A stretch of 64,000 bases of DNA from Roseofilum capinflatum BLCC-M114. GTDB lineage: Bacteria; Cyanobacteriota; Cyanobacteriia; Cyanobacteriales; Desertifilaceae. The first letter of the stretch is position 1. Each line of letters starts with the position of its first letter. Position numbers and translations under genes: made by a program. Below are positions 18,573 to 27,507 of the stretch, one piece after another. The stretch is from the NCBI RefSeq assembly GCF_030068505.1, contig NZ_JAQOSO010000001.1, positions 28,428 to 92,427 on the forward strand, given 5' to 3'. A model generated the notes under the pieces. The model was not told where the DNA came from and made no database searches. It worked only from the letters and a program-made list of their open reading frames with translations.

Positions 18573-19388
18573 CTAGAACTTTTGAGGAATAACCCGTCTG
18601 TCCTTCAACGACAAATGATCGTCATATTGATGCTTGAGATCTCGCTTACCCAATTTTACCGGTTGAATCGGCAACTCTTCATAGGGAATTAAACTGAGGA
18701 AATGGGAAATACAATTGAGGCGGGCCCGTTTTTTATGATCGGCCGGCACAATATACCAAGGAGCTAAATCCGTATCTGTCGCTTTCAACATCTTATCTCT
18801 AGCATGGGAATACTCATACCAGCGTTGATAGGATTGAACATCCATGGGACTCAACTTCCAGACTTTACGCATATCGTGAATGCGGTCTTGGAAGCGATGT
18901 TCTTGTTCTTTCATGCTGGTATCTAACCAATATTTAATCAGTTGAATCCCCGAATCGACAATCATATGTTCAAACGTGGGGGTATATTGCAAAAATCTCT
19001 GGTACTCTTCATCGGTGCAAAATCCCATCACCCGCTCAACACCGGCCCGGTTGTACCAACTGCGATCGAAAATAACGACCTCTCCGGCTGCGGGAAAATG
19101 CTGAATATAGCGCTGGAAATACAACTGAGTCTTTTCCCTTTCTGAAGGAGTCGGCAGGGCAACGACGCGGAACACCCTAGGGCTAACGCGATCGACAATG
19201 CGCTTAATCATGCCGCCTTTTCCGGCTGCATCTCGACCTTCAAAGACCACAATAATCCTCAATCCCTTGGCTTGTACCCAATATTGCAACTTAACTAATT
19301 CGGCATGAAGCTTAGTTAATTCAGATTCATATGTTTCCTTGGAGAGTTTACCGGGTTTTTTTTCGCTCGCTTTCTTCTTTTTTCCCAT
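18573..19388 (-). CDS. ppk2: Polyphosphate kinase 2
   Basis: This 271-residue PPK2-family protein transfers phosphate between polyphosphate and nucleotides. Walker A-like [13 protein letters not shown] lies at about residue 57, the lid region is [13 protein letters not shown], and the Walker B region is [17 protein letters not shown]. The C-terminal core is [16 protein letters not shown]. Length and motifs fit the one-domain PPK2. A lysine-rich lead ([12 protein letters not shown]) precedes the domain. The start at 19388 is preferred to an in-frame ATG four codons earlier; either is possible. It is divergent from msrA. Confidence 0.94.
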   Translation of the reverse strand: MGKKKKASEKKPGKLSKETYESELTKLHAELVKLQYWVQAKGLRIIVVFEGRDAAGKGGMIKRIVDRVSPRVFRVVALPTPSEREKTQLYFQRYIQHFPAAGEVVIFDRSWYNRAGVERVMGFCTDEEYQRFLQYTPTFEHMIVDSGIQLIKYWLDTSMKEQEHRFQDRIHDMRKVWKLSPMDVQSYQRWYEYSHARDKMLKATDTDLAPWYIVPADHKKRARLNCISHFLSLIPYEELPIQPVKLGKRDLKHQYDDHLSLKDRRVIPQKF

Positions 19389-19518
19389 GCATCTGCCCAT
19401 TTTAACTGACTATACTAGCCTATCATCGCTAGGAGGGTGGGCAGAAGGGGAAAAGGGACTGCCAACTTCACAAAGTTTTGTAACAATAGAAGGTGTTCCC
19501 TTATTTCAGAATTGCTCT

Positions 19519-20175
19519 ATGTTTCTATTTGGATTAGGCAAGAAAGCCACCCTCCCCACTGCTGAAGAAGCTTTACCGGGGCGTAAAGTCTCCATGCCTG
19601 TACCCGAAAAACACTTCGTCAATGGCAATCCTCTGCAACCGCCCTACCCAGAGGGCATGGAAATGGCGATGTTTGGCTTAGGTTGTTTTTGGGGAGCAGA
19701 GCGCTGTTTCTGGAAACAACCGGGAGTGTTTAGCACGGCTGTAGGGTATGCGGGGGGATATACTCCTAACGCCAACTACCAGGAAGTCTGCACCGGTCGA
19801 ACGGGTCATAATGAAGTGGTGCGGGTGGTGTTTGACCCCCAACAAACAAGTTATGAAACCCTGCTGAAAGTCTTCTGGGAAAGTCATGACCCCACCCAAG
19901 GAATGCGCCAAGGGAATGATGTGGGAACCCAATACCGTTCTGGCATTTATGTCTATTCTGAGCCTCAGAAGGAACTGGCACAAAAATCCCGCCAAGTCTA
20001 CCAAGAAGAGCTGAAGAAGGCGGGATATGGGGAAATTACTACGGAAATTATTGATGCGCCTGAGTTTTATTACGCTGAGGACTATCACCAACAGTATCTA
20101 GCCAAAAATCCTGGTGGGTATTGTGGCTTAGGTGGAACGAAGGTGGCTTGTCCAGGGGTAACGACGGTTTCTTAA
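19519..20175 (+). CDS. msrA: Peptide-methionine (S)-S-oxide reductase
   Basis: The start at 19519 gives 218 residues; the open frame begins 60 codons earlier, but that part overlaps the divergent ppk2 gene and looks non-coding. The active-site motif GCFWGAE and the block [26 protein letters not shown] are diagnostic. The tail [15 protein letters not shown] supplies recycling cysteines. The 45-residue N-terminal lead ([20 protein letters not shown]) is typical of longer cyanobacterial/plant MsrA forms. The enzyme repairs oxidised methionine using thioredoxin. Confidence 0.95.
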   Translation: MFLFGLGKKATLPTAEEALPGRKVSMPVPEKHFVNGNPLQPPYPEGMEMAMFGLGCFWGAERCFWKQPGVFSTAVGYAGGYTPNANYQEVCTGRTGHNEVVRVVFDPQQTSYETLLKVFWESHDPTQGMRQGNDVGTQYRSGIYVYSEPQKELAQKSRQVYQEELKKAGYGEITTEIIDAPEFYYAEDYHQQYLAKNPGGYCGLGGTKVACPGVTTVS

Positions 20176-20230
20176 ATATCCTTTGTTAAATCCCCTTGAG
20201 GATCATTGCCAGCAAAAATTAGGATTGATT

Positions 20231-20301
20231 GTAGGGGTGTTTCATGTCGCGTTGGCGTAGCCTGCGCGGAGCGCATAGCGAAACGGACTGAAAGCCCCTA
20301 C
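20231..20301. repeat. Imperfect palindromic intergenic repeat
   Basis: GTAGGGG at the left and CCCCTAC at the right bracket an interior with GTTTCATGTCGCG, GGCGTAGCCTGCG and GCGCATAGCGAAAC, giving an imperfect stem-loop. The GTTTCATGTC core also occurs in the 44-bp repeats. Such GCGTTGGCGTAGCC elements are dispersed in cyanobacterial genomes. The flanks (20176-20230 and 20302-20438) hold no gene. Confidence 0.6.
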
Positions 20302-20438
20302 TGGACTGGCAACCCTAAAATGGTGAGTTACGGCGGATTGATAGATTGCTGTCAGAGTCTAGGTTTTAGCCGCCTAACCCACCCTACGCTAAGGCACTAT
20401 TTTAGCTGTGTCACGGCACTGTAGGTCGTTTTTCTGGC

Positions 20439-21185
20439 CTAACTCTTGCCGATGAATTTCTGATAGCTCTCGGTCAACTCTTCTACGGCTAAGTTATAAA
20501 ATTCTTTGCCATGTTCTGGGGTGGCTAGGGCGGGGTTTGACCCCATGCGACCATCGGGATAGTGGCGACGGAATTCGGCGGGGGTGGTGATGGGGTGACC
20601 TTTGCCAACTTCTGGAGAGAGGGGGGCGGTTTTAATGGAGTCGGGATAAACGTACTGGGTGAGGGCGACTTCGCTGGGGGTAGCGTGAGACCCTTCTTGA
20701 TCGCCGTACAATTCTTGGGCGTGTTTATAGACGCTGCGACACATAAACCAGTTGGCTAAATGGCAGGTGACTTTTCCTTCGGGGTCGATGTTGAGGTGGG
20801 CTAGGTGGGTATAGAGTTCAGAAAAGGCGGCTTTCATGGGGGAAATATTGCCCCCGTGACCGTTAATAAAGAAGAATTTGGTAAATCCGGCTTGGGCTAA
20901 GTAGGTGAGATAGTCTTTGATCACTAAAATTAGGGTGGAGGGCTGGAGGCTCATGGTTCCGGGGAAGGCGGTATGATGGAGGGCCATACCGACGTTGATG
21001 GTGGGGCCAACTAGAGCTTGGGTTTTTTGGCCGACTCCTTTGGCGATCGCCTCGGCACAAATGGCATCTGTACCAATTAACCCGGTTGGCCCGTGTTGTT
21101 CGGTGGAGCCAATGGGCAAAATTAAGCCTGTAGAGTGTTCAAGGTAGCGTTCGACTTCTGGCCAGGTGCTGAGATGGAGCAACAT
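20439..21185 (-). CDS. Creatininase family protein
   Basis: This 248-residue protein has the metal-ligand motifs of the creatininase/MftE amidohydrolase family: GSTEQHGPTGLIGTDA near residue 27, and FFINGHGGNISPM near residue 115 with conserved His and Asn. GSHATPSEVALTQYVYP supplies a further ligand region. Members hydrolyse cyclic amides or act in cofactor maturation; the substrate here is unknown. It stands alone, divergent from the small gene at 21375. Confidence 0.9.
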   Translation of the reverse strand: MLLHLSTWPEVERYLEHSTGLILPIGSTEQHGPTGLIGTDAICAEAIAKGVGQKTQALVGPTINVGMALHHTAFPGTMSLQPSTLILVIKDYLTYLAQAGFTKFFFINGHGGNISPMKAAFSELYTHLAHLNIDPEGKVTCHLANWFMCRSVYKHAQELYGDQEGSHATPSEVALTQYVYPDSIKTAPLSPEVGKGHPITTPAEFRRHYPDGRMGSNPALATPEHGKEFYNLAVEELTESYQKFIGKS

Positions 21186-21374
21186 AAGACTAACAGGGAA
21201 GAGAGCATCCTCTAGGGTAGCAAACTCTCTAGGTTCCGGGAAGGCGATCGCGATCGGTCACCGAAAAAATTTGTACAATTTACGAAATTCGATCCAATTC
21301 TATGGTTCTATCGTTAAAATAAGCGATAACATTTGAAAAGCCCAACTCTAAAGCCACATATAACATAGCCAATT

Positions 21375-21683
21375 ATGCTACATCGCAAGATCTATCAACT
21401 CTGCTCCGAGGGTCGTGAAGTCTGGATTTTCTTGCGAGACCAGCAACGCTGGATAGAATGCGCTCGCGTTCTAGAAATCGAAGGAGATTTAGTCACGATT
21501 CGCTATGAAACCGAAGAGGAGGATGAGATCTGTGCTTGGGAAGAAATGGTTCGCCTAGAAAGCATTGGTGCAGTGACCCAAAAGCTCTCAAATTGTCCCA
21601 AGGGCAATAGTGAACTGCTGGTCTCAGATGAGTGTCCAGAAGCCGAGCAAATTCGCCAGCACCCAGAATCGAATCCGGATTAA
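21375..21683 (+). CDS. Conserved small cyanobacterial protein
   Basis: This is a 102-residue soluble acidic protein. The first ~75 residues (HRKIYQLCSEGREVWIFLR, then IEGDLVTIRYETEEEDEICAWEEM) look like a small beta-barrel with a conserved WEEMVRLESIGAVTQKL end; the tail is variable. I recognise the pattern as widespread in cyanobacteria and believe it is catalogued as DUF6679, but cannot verify that. Function is unknown. It is followed 84 bp later by a tiny membrane-protein gene in the same direction. Confidence 0.8.
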   Translation: MLHRKIYQLCSEGREVWIFLRDQQRWIECARVLEIEGDLVTIRYETEEEDEICAWEEMVRLESIGAVTQKLSNCPKGNSELLVSDECPEAEQIRQHPESNPD

Positions 21684-21767
21684 CCCAAGCTCTAACCCTA
21701 GCGATCGCCCCTTGGGCCAATACGCTATCATTCACAACTGAAAACCTTAAATCATAACCCCAAGACT

Positions 21768-21890
21768 ATGGATGTTAAATTGATTCTAGTCATTCTGACT
21801 GCCCTGTTTACAGTCACTACCTTATTTTTCGGAACCAAAAACGGGTTCTACGACTCCGACAACTACCACGGTAACGGTTCTGCCCATTAA
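21768..21890 (+). CDS. 40-residue single-span membrane protein
   Basis: ATG at 21768 opens a 40-codon frame ending with TAA at 21888-21890. It encodes one transmembrane helix (LILVILTALFTVTTLFF) followed by a polar tail, GTKNGFYDSDNYHGNGSAH. The shape, short N-terminus and NGF(Y) after the helix resemble small subunits of photosynthetic or NDH complexes, but I cannot assign it to a named subunit. The clean frame and intact start and stop support a real gene. Confidence 0.6.
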   Translation: MDVKLILVILTALFTVTTLFFGTKNGFYDSDNYHGNGSAH

Positions 21891-21926
21891 TCCTCTGTAG
21901 GGTGGGCAGGGCAAGCCGTGTAGAAT

Positions 21927-23552
21927 TTGAATAGTATCGCCGATTCTCCTGCCCACCCTATCTCGTGTCAACCCTTGATTACCCTTGAATGTATTCCCTA
22001 TGGGACAGGTCAATCTGGGGATGGAGTCTGCTTACTGGTGCGGATGGGCCCCTATCGCATCTTGCTCGACTGCGGTTTGCATCAGATCGATCCCCTGCTT
22101 GCGACTGAGGCAGTTGATCTGGTCTTCTGTTCCCATGCCCATCCTGACCATTGTCGAGGTCTGCCGGATTTATCGGCTCGGTTTCCCCATGTGCCCATTT
22201 ATGCTAGTGAGGTTACTCGGCAACTCCTATCCTTACAAGGCCTACAAGAGAAGGCTTGTCAGCCTTTAGGGTGGCGATCGCCGCAACCCCTCAAACCCCA
22301 TCTGAGTGCCCAACTCTATCCCTGCGGCCATCTCCCAGGAGCGGCCTCCCTCCTGCTTACCTACAGGGCCCCAGAACGTACCTACACCCTCTTCTACACC
22401 GGCGATTACTTTTCCTCTAACTCCCGGCTCGTAGAACGGATGCGGATTGAAGATGTGCGCGGACTCCAACCAGATGTGCTGATTATCGAAGCCACCTACG
22501 GAACCGCCCGTCATCCCAACCGTCGCCACCAGGAAAACCATCTAGCCTCGCGAATTTACACAACTCTAAAACAACAAAAATCCGTTTTACTACCGGTTCC
22601 GGTTCTCGGTCTCGGTCAAGAACTCCTCATGTTGTTGCGCTCTCATCATCAGTTTACCGGCCAAGATATTGATATTTGGGTCGATGAAACGATTGCCAAA
22701 GGCTGCGATGCCTATCTAGATATTTTGCCCCATCTGCCCAGCAATGTGCAAAATTTTGCCCAACATCAATCCTTGTTTTGGGATGAGCGAGTCCGTCCCC
22801 AGGTGCGTCGCCTTCCAGAGAATCAGGACTCTGGCCAACTGCCCCGATATCCCTCGATTGTGGTTGCCCATCGTCAATCCAATCTCCAGCAATGGATTGA
22901 AGCCGATCCGGAGAGCTGGTTAGTCTTGTTGTCTGAACATGCCGAAGATACGGCTCAACTGGCCCAAACCTTAGAGCGGATTCAAGGTGTTAAAATTGAA
23001 ACCTATCTCTTTTCCCAACATTGTGATGGTTTAGGAACGACCCAACTGATTCATAATATTCGTCCCCAACATATTGTTTTTTTTCATGGCAGTCATGCTT
23101 ATCTAGCAGATTTAGCGGGTTTGGAAGAACTCCAAAATCGTTATCATCTCCATTGTCCCCAAACTAATAAACGAGTAGAATTACCTATTGGTGATACCTT
23201 TATTCAACCGGCGGCTCCCGAAACCCATTATGAAGGGGAATTAATGGAATTAGAGACCACCATTGGCATCCATTTACCCGAAGAAATTACCCGCGATCGC
23301 CGTTGGCAACAGTTCAGCGATACCGGCATTCTAGAAGCCCGTTGGCAAGGAGAAGAGCTAGTCATTCGCCCTCTCTCTCAACGGGAATTACTGTCCCAAG
23401 GACTTCCGAAAATGCCCCCCGATCTCGACTGTTGCGGGAACTGCGCCCATTATCGTGGGCAGCGCTGTTGGAATCCAGCCTCAGCCTTATTTGAATTTAG
23501 AGTCAGTCCCGATGGTGTCTGTCCCGTCTTTGCCCGCAAACGAGTTGAGTAA
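21927..23552 (+). CDS. Metallo-beta-lactamase / beta-CASP family hydrolase
   Basis: This 541-residue protein starts with a metallo-beta-lactamase fold: the DCGLHQ segment and the Zn motif SHAHPDHCRGLPDL near residue 70, a further His region GHLPGAASLLL, and FYTGDYF with the bridging Asp. A beta-CASP-like insertion follows (KSVLLPVPVLGLGQELL), then FFHGSH. A C-terminal extra module has four cysteines (CCGNCAHYRGQRC ... CPVF) that may bind metal. It may be an RNA-processing nuclease. The frame starts with TTG at 21927; the exact start is uncertain. Confidence 0.82.
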   Translation: MNSIADSPAHPISCQPLITLECIPYGTGQSGDGVCLLVRMGPYRILLDCGLHQIDPLLATEAVDLVFCSHAHPDHCRGLPDLSARFPHVPIYASEVTRQLLSLQGLQEKACQPLGWRSPQPLKPHLSAQLYPCGHLPGAASLLLTYRAPERTYTLFYTGDYFSSNSRLVERMRIEDVRGLQPDVLIIEATYGTARHPNRRHQENHLASRIYTTLKQQKSVLLPVPVLGLGQELLMLLRSHHQFTGQDIDIWVDETIAKGCDAYLDILPHLPSNVQNFAQHQSLFWDERVRPQVRRLPENQDSGQLPRYPSIVVAHRQSNLQQWIEADPESWLVLLSEHAEDTAQLAQTLERIQGVKIETYLFSQHCDGLGTTQLIHNIRPQHIVFFHGSHAYLADLAGLEELQNRYHLHCPQTNKRVELPIGDTFIQPAAPETHYEGELMELETTIGIHLPEEITRDRRWQQFSDTGILEARWQGEELVIRPLSQRELLSQGLPKMPPDLDCCGNCAHYRGQRCWNPASALFEFRVSPDGVCPVFARKRVE

Positions 23553-23650
23553 GATTATTCTATTACCCATTACCCGCGCAAAGCGCTAGATTAATGTTAA
23601 AATCAGTAACAAACATGAGATAGTTATTTACAAAGGGAACCGAAGAAATT

Positions 23651-24817
23651 ATGGGTCGTGTTGGGGTTTTACTCTTAAACTTAGGTGGGCCGGAAAAATT
23701 AGAGGATGTTCGCCCGTTCTTGTTTAATCTATTTTCCGATCCAGAAATTATTCGCCTGCCGGTGGCCTGGTTACAGAAACCCCTAGCCTGGTTGATTTCC
23801 AGTAGTCGCTACAAAAAATCTCAAGAAAATTATAAGCAAATCGGTGGCGGGTCTCCCCTACGCAGAATTACGGAAGAACAAGCCCAAGCCCTGGAAGCGA
23901 GTTTAGCCAAAAAGGGACAAGAGGCGAAAATTTATGTGGGAATGCGCTACTGGTATCCGTTTACAGAAGATGCGATCGCCGAAATCAAACAAGATAAAAT
24001 CGATCATCTGGTCATTCTCCCCCTCTATCCCCAGTTTTCCATTAGCACCAGTGGTTCGAGTTTCCGAGTTTTGGAAAGACTATGGGAAAAAGACCGAGTA
24101 TTGGGGAATAACGTTAAATATAGCCTGATTTCCTCCTGGTACGATCGCCCCGGCTATCTCCAAGCCATGGCAGACTTGATTGCCCAGCAATTAGATCAAT
24201 TTGAACATCCCGATCAAGTCCATCTGTTTTTTAGCGCCCATGGGGTTCCCGTCAGCTATGTAGAAGAAGCAGGCGATCCCTATCAACGAGAAATCGAAGC
24301 CTGTACGTCCCTCATTGTCAAAACTCTGAACCGCCCCAATCCCCATACCCTAGCCTATCAAAGCCGTGTTGGCCCAGTAGAATGGCTACAACCCTATACG
24401 GAAGATGCCCTACAAGAATTGGGCGAAAAACAGGTGAAAGATGTCTTAGTGATTCCCATTAGCTTTGTGAGCGAACATATTGAAACCCTGCAAGAAATCG
24501 ATATTGAATATCGAGAAGTGGCAGAAGAAGCCGGAATTAGCAATTTCCGCCGCGTCCCTGCTCTCGATACCCATGCCGGATTTATTGACGATTTAGCCGA
24601 TTTAGTGCTTGATTCGCTCAACTCTCCGAGCCAGAAATTCTCCGATGTGGTGCGTCCTTCTGAAGAACTGAAAATGTATCCTCAAGAGCGCTGGGAAATG
24701 GGAATCACCACTAGCGCCGAAGTCTGGAATGGTCGGTTGGCAATGTTGGGCTTTATTGCCTTACTGGTAGAGTTGTTCAGTGGAAAAGGGATCTTACATG
24801 CGATCGGTATTTTGTAG
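23651..24817 (+). CDS. hemH: Ferrochelatase with C-terminal CAB-like domain
   Basis: This 388-residue enzyme inserts Fe2+ into protoporphyrin IX, the last step of heme synthesis. [19 protein letters not shown] starts the domain, and the active-site region is [35 protein letters not shown] carries the catalytic Glu segment. After residue ~345 there is a single membrane helix with the chlorophyll a/b-binding motif [20 protein letters not shown], as known for cyanobacterial and plastid type II ferrochelatase. It is a stand-alone gene with a purine-rich AAAGGGAACC upstream. Confidence 0.97.
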   Translation: MGRVGVLLLNLGGPEKLEDVRPFLFNLFSDPEIIRLPVAWLQKPLAWLISSSRYKKSQENYKQIGGGSPLRRITEEQAQALEASLAKKGQEAKIYVGMRYWYPFTEDAIAEIKQDKIDHLVILPLYPQFSISTSGSSFRVLERLWEKDRVLGNNVKYSLISSWYDRPGYLQAMADLIAQQLDQFEHPDQVHLFFSAHGVPVSYVEEAGDPYQREIEACTSLIVKTLNRPNPHTLAYQSRVGPVEWLQPYTEDALQELGEKQVKDVLVIPISFVSEHIETLQEIDIEYREVAEEAGISNFRRVPALDTHAGFIDDLADLVLDSLNSPSQKFSDVVRPSEELKMYPQERWEMGITTSAEVWNGRLAMLGFIALLVELFSGKGILHAIGIL

Positions 24818-24922
24818 CAGTTTTTCCTACTTCCTTGTTCTCACGTGATTCCATTGCCAGGGGAGACCAGACAATGGGATAATCAATCCCATCAGCTCTG
24901 TATCCCTGCCCTTAACCCCATC

Positions 24923-25309
24923 ATGGATTGTATTCACGTCTCCAATATTCGCTGTTATGGATATATTGGCTACTTACCCGAAGAAAAAATACTCGGACAA
25001 TGGTTTACCGTCGATCTATCCTTGTGGTTAGATTTATCGGTCTCTGGGCAGAGTGATAATATCAATGACACCTTCAATTACTGTGAAGCCATTGACCGGG
25101 TTAAGACCATCGTGAGCAGCAATAAATTTGACTTAATTGAAAAGCTGGCTACGGCGATCGCCGATGACCTGCTGAACCTGGAAAACCAACCCCACCAACG
25201 CCCAGCTCTACAAAAAGTCGGCGTGCGCGTGATCAAATCTCCTCCCATACCCGACTTTGGTGGCCAGGTTACCATTGACATTACACGAGAGAATCCCAAA
25301 TTCGCCTAA
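24923..25309 (+). CDS. folB: Dihydroneopterin aldolase
   Basis: The start at 24923 gives 128 residues beginning MDCIHVSNIRCYGYIG. The frame is open for 26 codons upstream without conservation. The FolB motif GYIGYLPEEKILGQWFTVDL, the NDTFNYCEAI segment and LIEKLATAIADDLL are visible; KSPPIPDFGGQVTIDITR ends the fold. The enzyme cleaves dihydroneopterin in folate synthesis. It follows hemH in the same direction after 105 bp. Confidence 0.94.
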   Translation: MDCIHVSNIRCYGYIGYLPEEKILGQWFTVDLSLWLDLSVSGQSDNINDTFNYCEAIDRVKTIVSSNKFDLIEKLATAIADDLLNLENQPHQRPALQKVGVRVIKSPPIPDFGGQVTIDITRENPKFA

Positions 25310-25514
25310 TCCCGGTCAACCAGGAAGATCCGCCATTTTCAGAGGGGTTATCGGCTCCCCGCCTTTACCAAGAAACTGTTACATTAGTTTATAAGCATAA
25401 CGATTGACAAAACAGCACAGTAGTGACCTGTTACTATGACTCAATCTCGAATGCAAAAGCGGCTCCGACCTAAAAGGCTAGAAGTTGTCGCGGTGAACTG
25501 TACGGAGGTCTAAC
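25310..25514 (+). promoter_or_regulatory. Upstream region of the second DUF760 gene
   Basis: This 205-bp gene-free stretch has TTGACA at 25404 and TACTAT at 25432, but the 22-nt spacing is too long for a confident sigma70 promoter. GGAGG at 25504-25508 is a good ribosome-binding site for the GTG start at 25515. Confidence 0.35.
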
Positions 25515-25856
25515 GTGAATAACCCGTCGAATCAAAATCCTGAATTATTTCAGGGCGACACTGACAATAACTTATTATGGGATTATGTTCAATCTTTGAG
25601 TCCGGAAACCGTGGCTCAACTCTCTAAACCTACCTCTTCCGAAGTTTTCCAAGTCATGGAAAACAACATCATTGGACTTCTGGGCCATCTTCCGTCAGAA
25701 CAATTTGGGGTTACCGTAACCACCAACCGAGAAAACCTCGGCCGCCTCTTAGCCTCCGCCATGATCAGTGGCTATTTTTTGCGTAATGCAGAACAGCGTA
25801 TGATGTTTGAACATACCTGGTCAGCCTCTGAATCTCACGGAGCTGAGACTGAGTAA
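25515..25856 (+). CDS. DUF760 domain protein (paralogue)
   Basis: This 113-residue protein matches the protein at 2849-3178 over its whole length: VMENNIIGLLGHLPSEQFGV, NRENLGRLLASAMISGYFL and an acidic C-terminus. GTG start at 25515 is supported by GGAGG seven bases upstream. It sits 33 bp before mutY in the same direction and may be cotranscribed with it. Function is unknown. Confidence 0.88.
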   Translation: MNNPSNQNPELFQGDTDNNLLWDYVQSLSPETVAQLSKPTSSEVFQVMENNIIGLLGHLPSEQFGVTVTTNRENLGRLLASAMISGYFLRNAEQRMMFEHTWSASESHGAETE

Positions 25857-25889
25857 GGTTTACTGAAGTCAAGTTTCCAGCAGGTTCAG

Positions 25890-27023
25890 GTGTCTTCATT
25901 TTCTCCATCCCCACAAACTCCTTGGACGTTTCCTGAACCTGCTGTTCTGGAGTTCCTCAGAGCAGCTCTACTGCACTGGTATGATGATGCAGGTCGGGTC
26001 TTGCCTTGGCGAAAAGAGCGAGACCCTTACCGGATTTGGATTTCCGAGATTATGCTCCAGCAAACCCAAGTGAAGACGGTTTTACCCTATTACGATCGCT
26101 GGTTGCAAGCCTTTCCTACCCTAGAAACCTTAGCCCAAGCTGACCGACAACAGGTGCTGAAACTCTGGGAAGGATTGGGTTATTATAGCCGGGCGCGGAA
26201 TCTCCATCAGGCTGCCCAGCAAGTGATGGAAAAGCATCAGGGCATTTTTCCCCAACAGTTAGAACCAGTCTTAAGCTTACCGGGTATTGGCCGCACCACG
26301 GCTGGGGGCATTCTCAGCGCTGCCTTTAATCAACCCATTTCTATATTAGATGGCAATGTTAAACGCATCTTCGCTAGACTAACAACGCTACCGAAGCCCC
26401 CAGGGAAAGCTCAGAAACAGCTTTGGCAATTATCGGATGCTATGGTAGATCGGGAGAATCCCAGAGACTTTAATCAAGCCCTGATGGACTTAGGAGCAAC
26501 AATTTGTACTCCGAAAGCGCCAAAATGCGATCGCTGTCCCTGGAGTCCCCATTGTCTCGCCCATCAAACCGGAACCCCTACCCATTGGCCCATGCGTGAA
26601 ACTCCCCCTGTTCGCCCTCACAAAAACATCGGTGTTGCCGTCATCTGGAATGATCGAGGACAACTGCTCATTGACCGTCGTTTAGACCAAGGATTACTCG
26701 GCGGTTTGTGGGAGTTCCCTGGCGGCAAACTCGAACCGGATGAAACTCTACCAGAGTGTATTAAACGGGAAATTCAAGAAGAACTTGCCATAGACATAGA
26801 AGTGGGCGATCATCTGATTACTATTGACCATGCCTATACCCATTTTCGGGTCACCTTAAATGTCTATAATTGTCGCCACTGTTCGGGGACACCTCAAGCC
26901 ATAGAATGCCAAGACATTCGTTGGGTGACTTTAGAAGAATTAGATCAATTTCCCTTTCCCAAAGCCAATCTAAAAATTATTCAAGCCCTACGTGAGCAAG
27001 GAGTATGGCAGTCAAATGAGTAA
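25890..27023 (+). CDS. mutY: A/G-specific adenine glycosylase with intact Nudix domain
   Basis: This 377-residue protein removes adenine mispaired with 8-oxoguanine. The catalytic Glu is in ISEIMLQQTQVKT, the helix-hairpin-helix Asp region is LPGIGRTTAGGILS...ILDGNVKR, and the 4Fe-4S ligands follow C-x6-C-x2-C-x5-C (CTPKAPKCDRCPWSPHC). The C-terminal domain (about 245-370) is MutT-like and keeps a nearly complete Nudix box: GGKLEPDETLPECIKREI then QEEL, with both REx2EE glutamates, which most MutY C-domains lack. Start is GTG at 25890. Confidence 0.96.
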   Translation: MSSFSPSPQTPWTFPEPAVLEFLRAALLHWYDDAGRVLPWRKERDPYRIWISEIMLQQTQVKTVLPYYDRWLQAFPTLETLAQADRQQVLKLWEGLGYYSRARNLHQAAQQVMEKHQGIFPQQLEPVLSLPGIGRTTAGGILSAAFNQPISILDGNVKRIFARLTTLPKPPGKAQKQLWQLSDAMVDRENPRDFNQALMDLGATICTPKAPKCDRCPWSPHCLAHQTGTPTHWPMRETPPVRPHKNIGVAVIWNDRGQLLIDRRLDQGLLGGLWEFPGGKLEPDETLPECIKREIQEELAIDIEVGDHLITIDHAYTHFRVTLNVYNCRHCSGTPQAIECQDIRWVTLEELDQFPFPKANLKIIQALREQGVWQSNE

Positions 27024-27042
27024 TACAGCGCTTTGCGCTGTA
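27024..27042. terminator. Hairpin between convergent genes
   Basis: TACAGCGC-TTT-GCGCTGTA is a perfect 8-bp stem starting right at the mutY stop codon region and facing the convergent gene at 27073. It could work as a bidirectional terminator. A near twin, TATAGCGC-GAA-GCGCTATA, lies at 32457-32475, so it may also be a dispersed mini-hairpin. Confidence 0.45.
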
Positions 27043-27072
27043 ATGTACCTCATAGTAGAGGAAATTGCTGTA

Positions 27073-27507
27073 TTACCCATTGATTTTTTTTGCCTCATAA
27101 ATCCATTGAGCGACTTTATCTACCGATGGACAAAGATCGCGGCGCTGCATGAGAGAAACTTGTAATTTCAGCACTTGACGATGTAACTGAGGAGCAGACA
27201 TCTGGGAAAGTTGGGCTACTGATGCAACTCCGGCATGGAGTAACAAACCATTATACTGACAGCCAATACTTTCGAGTCTGGCTAAGTCCGATAAGGCAAT
27301 CCATTTATTTAAAACTTGGAGCGGTAATCGCAATTTTTGACCGTATTCGATGCGTTTGGGCATGGGAGTTATTGTTTTGAGCAGATCCGCCGTTGTTTCT
27401 AAGCCTAAATCTGATAATTGGCTGTAGTGCTTGGCACTGAGTCCGGGGAGTTGTTCTAGGGGCCAAAAACAAGGCGTGATGGGTTGAGCAGAAGATGGAG
27501 CGTTCAT
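27073..27507 (-). CDS. DUF4332-like helix-hairpin-helix protein
   Basis: This 144-residue soluble protein has two HhH-like repeats: LPGLSAKHYSQLSDLGLETTADLL (about residues 20-43) and a second around LLLHAGVASVAQLSQMSAPQL. This pattern is that of DUF4332 proteins in cyanobacteria, which lack a known function but probably bind nucleic acid or protein. Its ATG overlaps the stop of the upstream synthase gene (ATGA, 27504-27507), so the two are translationally coupled. Confidence 0.72.
   Translation of the reverse strand: MNAPSSAQPITPCFWPLEQLPGLSAKHYSQLSDLGLETTADLLKTITPMPKRIEYGQKLRLPLQVLNKWIALSDLARLESIGCQYNGLLLHAGVASVAQLSQMSAPQLHRQVLKLQVSLMQRRDLCPSVDKVAQWIYEAKKING

Noticed and set aside
25404..25437. 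Sigma70 promoter for the second DUF760 gene (TTGACA ... TACTAT)
   Set aside because: The spacer is 22 nt, outside the normal range, so it is only noted as a weak possibility.
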